Below, piece after piece: positions 10,207-19,536 of a stretch of DNA of 64,000 nt. Source of the stretch: Carboxylicivirga litoralis. Its GTDB lineage: Bacteria; Bacteroidota; Bacteroidia; Bacteroidales; Marinilabiliaceae. The notes beneath the pieces were generated by a model, which saw only the letters and a list, made by a program, of their open reading frames with translations, had not been told where the DNA came from and searched no databases. How positions within the stretch are numbered: the first letter of the stretch is position 1; each line of letters opens with the position of its first letter. The translations under genes were made by a program, and so were the position numbers. The stretch lies in NCBI RefSeq assembly GCF_025499605.1, contig NZ_JAFMVC010000003.1, positions 285,677 to 349,676 of the forward strand, read 5' to 3'.

Positions 10207-10261
10207 GATTAACAAATAGTTTCGTATAGGTTATAGTTGCATTAATTAAATGTTAAGTGGC
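10207..10261. promoter_or_regulatory. Candidate Pho-box array upstream of phoB
   Basis: Read on the minus strand, toward phoB, five hexamers occur with an exact 11-bp period: TTAACA, TTAATG, ATAACC, GAAACT, TTAATC. On the plus strand the cores begin at 10209, 10220, 10231, 10242 and 10253. The layout matches the TTAACA direct-repeat pattern with 11-bp period known for PhoP in Bacillus. The middle units are weak matches and part of the array overlaps the phoR stop codon. Confidence 0.4.
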
Positions 10262-11290
10262 CTTTTCGAGAGTAAATGAAAAAACAGTGCCTTGTCCCAA
10301 AGTACTTCGAACATTAATGCGCTGACCGTGTGCCTCAATCAGATGTTTTACAATGGCTAAGCCAAGACCTGTACCACCTTGCTCACGACTTCGGCTTTTG
10401 TCGGCACGATAAAAACGCTCAAATATACGGGGAAGACTATCTTCGGCTATTCCAATACCTGTATCCTTAACTTCCACCAAAAGGCGGTTATCCATGTTAA
10501 AAAAGCTGATTTCGGTTTTACCACCGTCTTTGCCATAATTAATTGAGTTGACTACTAAATTACTAACAACTTGAAAGATACGTTGTTTATCAGCGATGAC
10601 AAAATGTTGCTGACCAGCACCTTCGCCATATTGTAATTTTATATTTCTTTTATTAGCTCTTATCTCTTGTAATTCAATAACATCGTCGGTGAGCTGACGC
10701 AGGTCAAATGTTTCGGGATGCAGTTGCAATTCGCCCGCTTCTAATTTGGAGATAGCCTCCAGATCTTCGATGATTGAGATCATGCGGTCGATACTTTTCT
10801 CGGTGCGGGTTAAGTAGCGCATGTTGATATTGGGGTCTTCAATGCCGCCATCGAGCAAGGTCAATATATAACCTTGTATATTAAAGATGGGTGTTTTTAA
10901 CTCGTGCGAAACATTACCCAAATATTCTTTGCGGTACTTCTCCATCTTCTTCAGCTCTTCAATTTCAACCGTGCGGTCGTGCATCCAGGTTACCACCTCA
11001 CGGTTGACAGTCGATAATATGTCGTCGGAATTACTGTTTGGCAGTTGTATTTGCTCTTGGTTTTCGTGCCCGTAAATGGTCTGATATAATGGCTTAATTT
11101 TACTGTAAATAAAGGAATTGATAAAGTAATTGACCAGTGCAAATGATACGGCAAAAAAAACGGGAACCGATATGGCTAACGAGTAGTATAAATTGGGACT
11201 GTAATAGTTGACGCCAAAAAAGATAAAAGCTAATACCAAAAAGCCGATGGCCACAAAACCGGCTATTTTTTGTGGTTCTAATGATTTCAT
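10253..11290 (-). CDS. phoR: PhoR-like sensor histidine kinase
   Basis: A membrane histidine kinase of 345 aa. Seen: two transmembrane segments (about residues 10-28 and 36-58) with almost no periplasmic loop, a short linker, HisKA with phospho-acceptor His129 in GNVSHELKTPIFNIQGY, then HATPase boxes NLVVNSINYG (N), DTGIGIAEDSLPRIFERFYR (G1/F) and GGTGLGLAIVKHLIEAHG (G2). No PAS or sensor domain is obvious, which suits kinases that sense through a partner such as a transporter. It is followed by phoB and diverges from a Pit transporter, which is why it is called PhoR-like; the phosphate signal is inference. Confidence 0.82.
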   Translation of the reverse strand: MKSLEPQKIAGFVAIGFLVLAFIFFGVNYYSPNLYYSLAISVPVFFAVSFALVNYFINSFIYSKIKPLYQTIYGHENQEQIQLPNSNSDDILSTVNREVVTWMHDRTVEIEELKKMEKYRKEYLGNVSHELKTPIFNIQGYILTLLDGGIEDPNINMRYLTRTEKSIDRMISIIEDLEAISKLEAGELQLHPETFDLRQLTDDVIELQEIRANKRNIKLQYGEGAGQQHFVIADKQRIFQVVSNLVVNSINYGKDGGKTEISFFNMDNRLLVEVKDTGIGIAEDSLPRIFERFYRADKSRSREQGGTGLGLAIVKHLIEAHGQRINVRSTLGQGTVFSFTLEKAT

Positions 11291-11620
11291 AATTGTAATG
11301 CTTTAAATTGCTTTTTTGCTCATTTGCTTAATTGTTAATCGGGTTTGGACTATTAAATTACATTAACAGATAGACAAATCAGCCATTAAACAAAAAAAGT
11401 TGCTCTCTGGCAAACAAAGTTATTGTATTTATTGCCTTATCATCCAAATTATTGGATTATTGCATATGTTAAGACATTGTTAAGCACATATTTCGTTACA
11501 TGACTGATATTAGATACATTTGTATACCTTCCTTAATTAAGGATAGTAACATAAACTTAACATTGGCTTACTCGTTACACGGTCGCATCCGCGTATCTTT
11601 GGCATAATCAAAAGGATAAT
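11291..11620. promoter_or_regulatory. Divergent phoR/pit control region
   Basis: This 330-bp gap holds two tandem TGTTAAG heptamers exactly 11 bp apart (11467-11473, 11478-11484), with a weaker third unit (TTTC core) at 11491. A -7-like TACATTTG lies at 11515-11522, followed directly by a 14-bp perfect palindrome TCCTTAATTAAGGA (11530-11543). A second -7-like TATCTTTG is at 11594-11601, and AAAGGA just before the pit ATG is the ribosome-binding site. The TGTTAAG pair is TTAACA on the other strand, reading toward phoR. A PhoB-bound divergent promoter is the simplest reading. Confidence 0.55.
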
Positions 11621-13903
11621 ATGACGTTTATTTGGATAGCAGTTATTTTATTAGGAGTATTGGCTGTTGTGGATTTGGTAGTAGGTGTTTCTAATGACGC
11701 CGTTAATTTTTTAAATGCTGCAATTGGCTCGCGCGCAGCCCGGCGTAAGTTAGTTTATTGGGTGGCAGCTATTGGTTTGCTGATAGGCTCAATGTTGTCG
11801 GTCAATATGATGGAGGTCGCGCGTAAAGGCGTTATTTATCCTTCGAGTTTTACATTTATTGAAATAATTGTGGTGTTCGTGGCTGTTATGCTGGTCGATA
11901 TTATTCTGATTGACGGTTTTAATACGCTCGGCTTTCCTACGTCTACGACTATAGCTATCGTTTTTGAATTACTTGGTGGCGCTATGGCGTTATCTATTAT
12001 AAAAAATAGAGAGGCCCGCATCGACGGTTTGGAAATCGATCAGATGATTAATACCGATAAGGCGTTTATAATACTGGCCGGAATACTGTTATCTATTTTT
12101 CTGGCTTTTGTTGTTGGTATAGTGGTGCAGTTTGTAACACGGGTCATCTTTAGCTTTAATTATCATCGACGCTTTAAATATCTTTTTGCTTTGGTAGGCG
12201 GTTTTGCCATTACTGCCATTGTATTTATGATTTTTAAAAAAGGAATGGGCGATACCAGCATCTTTCATTCTTATGCCTGGTTCGAACCTGTGGTACGGTT
12301 GCAGGCTGAGATTTTGTTCGGTGTCTTTGCTTTATCCACCTTTGTATTTCTCTTTTTAGGTTTATCATTTAATGTGGATATCCCCAGGGTGGTCGTGCTG
12401 TTCGGTACTTTTGCGCTTGCCATGTCTTTTGCTGCTAATGACTTAGTTAATTTTATAGGTATTCCATTAACCGCTGTTGAGAGTTTTAAAACTTTTCTGG
12501 CTTCTGGCTCCTTGGCACCTGACGAATTTTCGATGGGCTTCATAAGTAATAATGTGATTCGAAAAGATGTGTTTAGCGATTATGTCTATACGATTATATT
12601 TACGCTATCTGCCGTTGTGATGACGATCACGCTTTTTAAATCGAAAAAAGCCCGGAGTGTAACCGAAACGGAAGTGTATTTAGGGCGTCAGTCGAGTGGT
12701 TACGAAAGGTTTGAACCATCTTATTTATCGAGGGTTGTGGTTCGTAATTTTTTACATATACATAGTCTGGCTGTAGGCATTTTGCCCAAAAAGGTTGTTA
12801 ACTTTTTCGACCGACGTTATAAAAAGGCAGAAAATGTTGAGGGAGCAACAGTCGATGGAGTTATTTATTTTGATACGGTACGGGCATCTGTTAACCTGGT
12901 AGTTGCCAGTATTCTTATTTCACTTGGTACTTATATGCGGTTTCCTTTATCAACCACTTTTGTGGTTTTTATGGTGGCAATGGGAACCTCATTGGCTGAT
13001 CAGGCCTGGGGACGTGAAAGTGCCGTTTATCGTGTGTCGGGTGTGTTATCTATCTTAGGCGGATGGTTTTTTACGGCTTGCATGGCCTTTATTGGCGCCT
13101 TTATATTTACCTACTTAATATGGTATGGAAGCTGGGTGGCTACAATATTACTGGCAGGTACAGTGGTAACCACATTAATATTAACTAAGAAATACCATTC
13201 GCGAAAACAGGAAGAAAAACGCATGCTCAAAGAAGAGTTTCAGGATGAAATTGATAATAACCTCGATCACCTAAAAGAATCGGGTAGTGAGCAGATTCGT
13301 CGTCATCTTCAGGAAGCTTCCAAAGTATTCTATCTAAGTCTGCAAGGTTTTATCGATGAAGATATTCGTCAGTTGCACGAAGCCCATAACAAAGCCCAGT
13401 TGCTCGATAAATATACGCGCAGCAGTAAATCAAAGTTTTTCTATGCCTATGCCAGGGTGACGGAAGAGGGCATTGATTCGGGGCATTATTTTGTGCAGGC
13501 ATTTGATTACCTGACTGAATTAGTTGGTTGCCTGACAAATATTACCCAACCTTTATTTGAGCATATTGAAAACCAGCATAAGGGGATGACCAAATCGCAA
13601 CGGAATGACCTGCAAGAGTTATTGGAAGAAATGTCGGGGTACTTTAATCACATCATTCATGTTGAAAAAGAACAGAAGTTTGAACTGGTGAATGAGATGA
13701 TTAGTAAGCAAAATTTCCTCATTAGTTTTCAGGACAGCATCCGGCGTAACCAGATTAAACGCATTCAAAAGGGCGAGGGACGCACGCGTGTTAGTATTTT
13801 GTTTATGGATGTGCTGGCTGAGACAAAAAATGTGCTCTTGTATTCCATTAATTGCTTAAAAGCACACCGCGATTTTATAATATCCTCGCGATCAAATAAC
13901 TAG
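11621..13903 (+). CDS. pit: Pit-family inorganic phosphate transporter with C-terminal PhoU-like extension
   Basis: A predicted inner-membrane phosphate permease of 760 aa. Seen: the N-terminal half has the Pit signature GVSNDAVNFLNAAIGSRAA (about residues 22-40), and internal duplication is shown by SFAANDLVNFIGIPLTAVES (about 268-287). About 10-12 hydrophobic segments extend to about residue 530. The last 220 residues are soluble and helical, resembling PhoU-type accessory domains fused to transporters in this phylum (inference). The start has an AAAGGA ribosome-binding site. The gene is divergent from phoR-phoB with a shared control region, so phosphate-responsive expression is likely. Confidence 0.88.
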   Translation: MTFIWIAVILLGVLAVVDLVVGVSNDAVNFLNAAIGSRAARRKLVYWVAAIGLLIGSMLSVNMMEVARKGVIYPSSFTFIEIIVVFVAVMLVDIILIDGFNTLGFPTSTTIAIVFELLGGAMALSIIKNREARIDGLEIDQMINTDKAFIILAGILLSIFLAFVVGIVVQFVTRVIFSFNYHRRFKYLFALVGGFAITAIVFMIFKKGMGDTSIFHSYAWFEPVVRLQAEILFGVFALSTFVFLFLGLSFNVDIPRVVVLFGTFALAMSFAANDLVNFIGIPLTAVESFKTFLASGSLAPDEFSMGFISNNVIRKDVFSDYVYTIIFTLSAVVMTITLFKSKKARSVTETEVYLGRQSSGYERFEPSYLSRVVVRNFLHIHSLAVGILPKKVVNFFDRRYKKAENVEGATVDGVIYFDTVRASVNLVVASILISLGTYMRFPLSTTFVVFMVAMGTSLADQAWGRESAVYRVSGVLSILGGWFFTACMAFIGAFIFTYLIWYGSWVATILLAGTVVTTLILTKKYHSRKQEEKRMLKEEFQDEIDNNLDHLKESGSEQIRRHLQEASKVFYLSLQGFIDEDIRQLHEAHNKAQLLDKYTRSSKSKFFYAYARVTEEGIDSGHYFVQAFDYLTELVGCLTNITQPLFEHIENQHKGMTKSQRNDLQELLEEMSGYFNHIIHVEKEQKFELVNEMISKQNFLISFQDSIRRNQIKRIQKGEGRTRVSILFMDVLAETKNVLLYSINCLKAHRDFIISSRSNN

Positions 13904-14209
13904 TTCAATGTTAAGTTTTGCTTTGAGGCTTGATATTTTGTCGTTTTTAGCAATAAAAATTAACGATTTTATTCTGTAATCAGCCTCAAAACGGCTTAAT
14001 GTTAAGCGTCTGTTAATCGTATCTTAATAGCTTTTCAGGATTTCTTCTATCCGCATCACTTTTAAGCTTGTAAGTGACACAAAATGAGCGGCTAAAGTCT
14101 AATTTGCACTTAACATACATTTAAAGTTCAATTAATTATCTCTTATCAGGCATCCTATGACCTTGCCATACATTTGCTCTCGAAATATTTGAATTATTGC
14201 GAGGAAAAA
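13904..14209 (+). promoter_or_regulatory. Upstream region of the TonB receptor gene with two 11-bp-phased arrays
   Basis: First array: TGTTAAG (14000), TGTTAAT (14011) and TCTTAAT (14022), exact 11-bp steps. Second array: TTAACA (14110), TTAAAG (14121), TTAATT (14132) and TTATCA (14143), again 11-bp steps, ending 22 bp before a perfect -7 box TACATTTG at 14169-14176. No -33 TTTG is visible, as expected for an activator-dependent promoter. GAGGA lies just before the ATG at 14210. A long-range inverted repeat (TTTGAGGCT 13922-13930 and AGCCTCAAA 13982-13990) may be the pit 3' end. Confidence 0.55.
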
Positions 14210-17005
14210 ATGAAAAAACAAGTATTAGGAATTGTAATTCTATGTCTTGTAAGTCTTACACAGGGATTTGCACAAACAGGGATTCTTAAAGGGAAAATAA
14301 CCGACAGAAAAACAGGAGAAGAGCTCATCGGAGCTGCTATTGTTATTGAAGGAACCACTACCGGTACTACTACCGATTTTATGGGTGACTATACAATGCC
14401 TCCTCTGGAACCAGGTACTTACACCATCCGTTGCCAGTACATTTCATACGAAGCGCAGGTAAAGGAAGGTGTTGTTATTAAAGACGGTGAAGAAACTGTT
14501 TTAGACTTTTTAATGGGTGAATCGGAATTAGATATTGCCGAAGTACAAGTGGTAGCTAAAGCTAACCGCGAATCGGAGAATTTTTTGATGTTGGAGCAGA
14601 AGAAGGCAGCTATTGCGGTTGAAAGTATTGGTGCTGCTCAGTTATCAGCTCAAGGTGTTGGTGATGCAGCAGCTGCTGTTACAAAAGTTTCTGGTATTGT
14701 GAAGCAAGAGGGATCGCAATCGCTGAATGTGCGAGGTTTGGGTGACCGTTATAATACAACTACTTATAATGGCTTGCCGTTGCCATCGAATAACTCAGAG
14801 CTTAAAAATATCGACTTAGGTTTATTTAGCACTGATGTTATTTCTCACATTAACATTGAGAAAACATACTCGGTACCATTATATGGTGATTTTGGTGGCG
14901 CTAACATTAATATTGTATCGAAGCGGTTGACTGGTGATTCATTCCTTACTTTGAGTGTAAAGGGATCACAAAACTCAAGTTTATTCGATTTAGATAATTT
15001 TTATCTAAATGATGGACCAAGCAAAACAGGTTTCTCTACTACAGATTTGCCTGACATTGATGCTATCAAAAATAAAGAAGCATATGGGTTCGAAAAATCA
15101 TGGAATCCCGTTGAAAGCAGTGTTGTACCTGCTATTGGTTTGGGGATTTCAGGCGGTAAGTCATTTAAAATAAATGAAGTATCGAAGTTGAATACATTCT
15201 TTACGTTTTCATTTGATAACGACAGAACTTATACTGAAAAAATTGAACGCGTTGTAAATGCAGGAGGTAATGCCTGGGATGATTTAGAGGGTGATGAGTA
15301 TAACTACTCAACTCAAACAAGCGGGATGATTAATCTGAATTATTCGCGTCCAAATACTGAGATTTATTTTAACAGCTTACTACTTAATTCATCGGAACAG
15401 GAGCTAACGACTATGGCTGGTCACATTCGTGATGTAAATGATGACCCAAATGTTCCGGGATTAAAGCGTCGTGGTGATTTTCAACGAAACTTTGTGTTGG
15501 TAAATCAGTTGCTTGGTGAGCACAAGCTAAACGAAACAACAAATCTGGATTGGGGGGTAGCTTATAATTACGTTTGGAACAGTGTACCAGACCGTATTGA
15601 AAATACTTACTTATTCTATTACGAGGATACCAATTTAGGTGAGTTAGATACGGAAGCAGTAGGTCGTAATTATCGCTATGCTCAGGAGTTTGATGATAAC
15701 GAAATTGCAGCGAACCTTTCTATTTCAAAGCAGTTTGGTGAAGCACTAACTGATGATGCTGACTACCGTAGCAAGGTAACTGCGGGTTATTCAGGTCGTA
15801 TGAAAGTAAGAAATTTCGAAAACTACCAGTTTAACCACCAGGTGCTTGGTGCAGGTACAATGGTTAATATCGATGAGGTTGATAATTTCTTCAATGAACA
15901 GAACTTTATAGATGGCTTATTCCGAATTGATACACCAACAGCCGGAGATGAAAATGGTGAACAAAAATATGGTGAGAGCTATGAGGGTAAAGTGAATATT
16001 CACTCGGGTTTCTTGATGTATGAGTATAATGTATCGCCTAAGTTCCTTGTTCTGGCTGGTGTACGCGCCGAAAGTGTGTTTCAGGAAATGAAAACACGTT
16101 CGCGTCAGAATATTTCGGGTCGTACTGAAACAATTGACTTCAATGAGTTTAAGGTATTGCCAAGCTTATCGATGAAATATGCCGCAACGCAGAAGTCTAA
16201 CTTTCGTTTTGCAGCTTCACAAACCTATACACTACCTCAGTTACAGGAGATGCCGTTTATTGCCTTTGCCGGTTTAACGGATGTGATTTGGGGTAACCCA
16301 TGGTTAAAGCCATCAACGGTTTATAATGCGGATTTAAAGTGGGAATTCTTCCCTAAAAACGGTGAAGCATTAAGTGCAACTGTTTTTGGGAAGTATATCA
16401 ACGAGCCAATCAATAAATTCACTATTGCCGGTACATTTAACGAGTTTGTGAATGCCAACACAGGTGATGCAGCTCATGTATATGGTATTGAGATAGATGC
16501 CAAGAAAGATCTTATCAACTTCAGTACAGACGAGCAGATTAGAAAGGTTTATGCAACTGGTAATATTACATTAATGGCCTCTGAAACTGATATTGATGCT
16601 GATAAGATTAGAACCGAAACAAACTACAACTTCAACGCCAACTTTAATAAAGAAACATCAGAATTACAAGGTGCAGCTCCTTTATTGGCTAATGTAACCA
16701 TTGGTTATAAGAAGAAGTGGGACGAGAATAATAAAACGATTAACGTAGCAGGTGTTTATAACTATACATCAGAGCGCTTGTACTCAATTGGACACTCGAA
16801 TATGGGCGATCAGGTTGACCAGGCGGTTAACACTTTCGATTTTATCGTGAAAACTAATTTCAACAGGTTTGGTGTTGATTTCTCAGCTAAAAACTTATTG
16901 AATCCAAATATTGAACGCATACAGGAAAATATGGATGGCGACCATTTAGTTCGCCAGTATAAACTAGGAACAACTTTCAGTTTATCACTAAAGTACAATT
17001 TCTAA
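14210..17005 (+). CDS. TonB-dependent outer-membrane receptor
   Basis: An outer-membrane active transporter of 931 aa. Seen: signal peptide MKKQVLGIVILCLVSLTQGFAQ, a CarboxypepD-regulatory-like domain (GILKGKITDRKTGEELIGAAIVIEGT onward, about residues 24-105), a plug with VTKVSGIVKQEGSQSLNVRGLGDRYNTTTYNGLPLP, and a barrel ending in the terminal aromatic of LSLKYNF. The start at 14210 is preferred over an upstream in-frame ATG-less extension because the signal peptide and GAGGA site fit. It is not SusC-like: no SusD follows, but a beta-helix lipoprotein does. Upstream 11-bp-phased TTAACA arrays and the neighbouring pit and phoBR suggest phosphate-starvation control. The substrate is unknown; phosphate esters are a guess. 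Confidence 0.88.
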   Translation: MKKQVLGIVILCLVSLTQGFAQTGILKGKITDRKTGEELIGAAIVIEGTTTGTTTDFMGDYTMPPLEPGTYTIRCQYISYEAQVKEGVVIKDGEETVLDFLMGESELDIAEVQVVAKANRESENFLMLEQKKAAIAVESIGAAQLSAQGVGDAAAAVTKVSGIVKQEGSQSLNVRGLGDRYNTTTYNGLPLPSNNSELKNIDLGLFSTDVISHINIEKTYSVPLYGDFGGANINIVSKRLTGDSFLTLSVKGSQNSSLFDLDNFYLNDGPSKTGFSTTDLPDIDAIKNKEAYGFEKSWNPVESSVVPAIGLGISGGKSFKINEVSKLNTFFTFSFDNDRTYTEKIERVVNAGGNAWDDLEGDEYNYSTQTSGMINLNYSRPNTEIYFNSLLLNSSEQELTTMAGHIRDVNDDPNVPGLKRRGDFQRNFVLVNQLLGEHKLNETTNLDWGVAYNYVWNSVPDRIENTYLFYYEDTNLGELDTEAVGRNYRYAQEFDDNEIAANLSISKQFGEALTDDADYRSKVTAGYSGRMKVRNFENYQFNHQVLGAGTMVNIDEVDNFFNEQNFIDGLFRIDTPTAGDENGEQKYGESYEGKVNIHSGFLMYEYNVSPKFLVLAGVRAESVFQEMKTRSRQNISGRTETIDFNEFKVLPSLSMKYAATQKSNFRFAASQTYTLPQLQEMPFIAFAGLTDVIWGNPWLKPSTVYNADLKWEFFPKNGEALSATVFGKYINEPINKFTIAGTFNEFVNANTGDAAHVYGIEIDAKKDLINFSTDEQIRKVYATGNITLMASETDIDADKIRTETNYNFNANFNKETSELQGAAPLLANVTIGYKKKWDENNKTINVAGVYNYTSERLYSIGHSNMGDQVDQAVNTFDFIVKTNFNRFGVDFSAKNLLNPNIERIQENMDGDHLVRQYKLGTTFSLSLKYNF

Positions 17006-17036
17006 TAAGACTATATTTAACTTAACATTTTAAAAG

Positions 17037-19166
17037 ATGAAAAAGCTATCTTTTTTCTTTCTATCATTAATGGTGCTTGTTTTAGCAAGCTGTAACGATG
17101 ACGATGATCCGGTAAACCCAATTGATCCGGATAACATTGCCGGAACAATTACGAAAGATGTTGAATTTGATGCAGCTACTGCTTACAAATTAGACGGTGC
17201 CTTAATTGTTGCAGAAGGTGGTTCATTAACTATTCCTGCAGGAACAAAGATTACTGCTAAAGGAGGAAGTACTTCTTACATTGCAGTTGCTCAAGGAGGT
17301 AAGATTTTTGTTGAAGGTACTGCTAGCAACCCTGTTGTAATGACTTCTGATGTATCAGAAGCTGGAAGCTGGGGTGGTTTAGTAATATGTGGTAAAGCGC
17401 CTGTTAATACTGGTGATGGAGGTGTTTCTGAGGTTGGTAATCTTCCTTATGGTGGATCGGATGCTTCTGATAACTCTGGTTCTATTGAGTACTTACGTGT
17501 TGAGTATACTGGTTATGTATTTACAAACGAAAAACAATTTAACGGTGTCTCTTTTTTCGGAGTAGGTGCTGGTACAACTATTGATTATGTATCTTCATAC
17601 ATGGGTAACGATGATGGTATCGAGTTCTTTGGTGGTACAGTGAATGCTGATCACTTAGTATCTATCGGTTCTAACGATGATGGTATTGATTTCGCTGACG
17701 GATGGTCAGGTACAGGTAACTACTGGTATTCATTGAACTCTGCTAAATCTGGCATCGAAGGTTCTAACAATGGTACTGACGGTGCGGCTACACCAATGAC
17801 GACTGCTACTATCAACAACATCACAGTTTACGGAATGGGTGAAAAGCCATGGTTCCTAAAAGAAGGTGCTGGTTCACAAACCATTGATAACATCGTAATA
17901 GGTGGTTTGGTAGCAGGTAAAGGTCAGGAGTATTTCTATGCTTCTAGTTCCGATACTGACTTTGACGCATCAAAAATCACTATCACGAAAGCTAAATTTG
18001 TTGATATGGGTATTGGTAACACTGTAAAAGCTGTTGAAGGAGTATCCATTACTGAAGACGAAACGGCAACAGGTGCCGGTAACGGCATTGACATGCCTAC
18101 ATGGGCTGACGGATGGGCTGCTCCAGGAGCTGTTAAACCAATGGATCCTTCAACTAATATTGCAGGCGAATACTCCGATGACCAAGTATTAGCCGCTGGT
18201 AAAACTTATACTTTAAATGGTGCCATGGTTATTAAAGAAGGCGGTTCTTTAACTATTGAAGCAGGTGCTACTATTATTGCTAAAGCTGCATCAACCACAT
18301 ATATTGCAATTTCACAAGGTGCTAAAATCTTTGTTGAAGGTACAGAAGATGCTCCGGTTGTAATGACTTGCGAAGAAAAAGTAGCTGGTAAATGGGGTGG
18401 TCTAGTAGTTTGTGGTAAAGCACCAATCAATACTGGAGCAGGTAGTATTTCAGAAGTTGGAAACCTTCCATATGGTGGTGATGTGACTGATGATGATTCA
18501 GGCTCTATCGAGTATCTACGTGTAGAGTATACAGGTTATGTATTTACAGATGAAAAGCAGTTTAACGGCGTTTCTTTCTTCGGAGTAGGTTCTAAAACTA
18601 AAGTAAGCTATCTTTCTTCATACATGGGTAACGATGATGGTATTGAGTTCTTCGGAGGAACAGTAAATGCTGATCACCTTGTTTCTATTGGCTCTAACGA
18701 TGATGGTATTGACTTTGCTGACGGATGGTCAGGAACTGGTAACTATTGGTATGCATATGATTCAGCTAAGTCTGGTATCGAAGGTTCTAACAACGGTACT
18801 GATGGTGCAGCTACTCCAATGACAACTGCAACCATTAACAATGTTACAGTTTACAAAATGGGTGAAAAGCCTTGGTTCCTAAAAGAAGGTGCTGGTAAGC
18901 AAACTATCGATAATGTTGTTATTGGAGGTTTGGTTGCAGCAAAAGAACAAGCTTACTTCTATACTTCTAGCGATGATACAGATGCAACTGCTCGCATTGC
19001 TGCAAATGATATCAAAATTACTAATGCAAAATTTGTTGATGTATCAGCTAATCAGCCAAAAGCAGTGGATGGATTAACATTCACAGAAAACGCTGATGCT
19101 ACAGGTGCTGGTAACGGTAAAGACATGCCAGATTGGGCTGCTATGTGGGCACAGCCAGCTGAGTAA
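17037..19166 (+). CDS. Duplicated beta-helix-like surface lipoprotein, partner of the TonB receptor
   Basis: A 709-aa lipoprotein: signal peptide with lipobox LASC at about residue 19, then an Asp-rich linker. The rest consists of two tandem copies of about 340 residues (from about 33 and 374). Each begins NIAG, continues GGSLTI-AG-I-AK and KIFVEGT, has WGGLV-CGKAP, and ends with GAGNG-DMP-WA. The segment GIEFFGGTVNADHLVSIGSN is identical in both copies. Repetitive Gly/Asp/Asn spacing suggests a right-handed parallel beta-helix with possible Ca-binding turns (inference). It is 31 bp after the receptor and followed by a strong terminator, so the two form an operon. Molecular function is not known to me. 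Confidence 0.8.
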   Translation: MKKLSFFFLSLMVLVLASCNDDDDPVNPIDPDNIAGTITKDVEFDAATAYKLDGALIVAEGGSLTIPAGTKITAKGGSTSYIAVAQGGKIFVEGTASNPVVMTSDVSEAGSWGGLVICGKAPVNTGDGGVSEVGNLPYGGSDASDNSGSIEYLRVEYTGYVFTNEKQFNGVSFFGVGAGTTIDYVSSYMGNDDGIEFFGGTVNADHLVSIGSNDDGIDFADGWSGTGNYWYSLNSAKSGIEGSNNGTDGAATPMTTATINNITVYGMGEKPWFLKEGAGSQTIDNIVIGGLVAGKGQEYFYASSSDTDFDASKITITKAKFVDMGIGNTVKAVEGVSITEDETATGAGNGIDMPTWADGWAAPGAVKPMDPSTNIAGEYSDDQVLAAGKTYTLNGAMVIKEGGSLTIEAGATIIAKAASTTYIAISQGAKIFVEGTEDAPVVMTCEEKVAGKWGGLVVCGKAPINTGAGSISEVGNLPYGGDVTDDDSGSIEYLRVEYTGYVFTDEKQFNGVSFFGVGSKTKVSYLSSYMGNDDGIEFFGGTVNADHLVSIGSNDDGIDFADGWSGTGNYWYAYDSAKSGIEGSNNGTDGAATPMTTATINNVTVYKMGEKPWFLKEGAGKQTIDNVVIGGLVAAKEQAYFYTSSDDTDATARIAANDIKITNAKFVDVSANQPKAVDGLTFTENADATGAGNGKDMPDWAAMWAQPAE

Positions 19167-19196
19167 TCGAAGGGATTAGGATTAACAATATATATG

Positions 19197-19227
19197 AGCG
19201 GCAGGATTTTTCCTGCCGCTTTTTTTT
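19197..19227 (+). terminator. Rho-independent terminator of the TonB/lipoprotein operon
   Basis: The 10-bp perfect arms AGCGGCAGGA and TCCTGCCGCT are closed by TTTT and followed by a run of T. Confidence 0.95.
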
Positions 19228-19239
19228 AACTTGTCATCT

Positions 19240-19286
19240 ACGGATGTCATCTATATGGGCAGTTTAATTGTAAAGATGACATCCGT
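19240..19286. repeat. Inverted repeat of the GGATG hairpin family, copy 1
   Basis: The 13-bp arms ACGGATGTCATCT and AGATGACATCCGT are perfect complements with a 21-nt spacer. The core GGATG/CATCC links it loosely to hairpins at 24439, 25289 and 27819. The rest of the 19228-19536 gap holds no gene; a TCTTG / TAATTTG pair at about 19475-19505 may be the promoter of the next gene. Confidence 0.6.
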
Positions 19287-19536
19287 TCTCATGGAAGTAA
19301 TGGTTTATAAATGCGAGCTATCCAAACCATCAAACCTTATGTGTCCAAGATGTTTGGGGTAATGGTTCCAGGTTACTATAGGAACTCATTCGTTTTTCAA
19401 TCGTTTGCAGAAATAGTTTAGGTTTAGATGAATGTGCTATTAAGCTGACTATCTGCATGTAACTATTTCATTCTCTTGCTATTTCGTTCTGGTCTCAGTA
19501 ATTTGCATGCCATATAGTTAACTAACAAACACCAGC

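Noticed and set aside
14210..19166. SusC/SusD-type polysaccharide utilisation pair
   Set aside because: The receptor is followed by a duplicated beta-helix lipoprotein, not a SusD-like helical protein, and the glycosidases further on are beyond a strong terminator.
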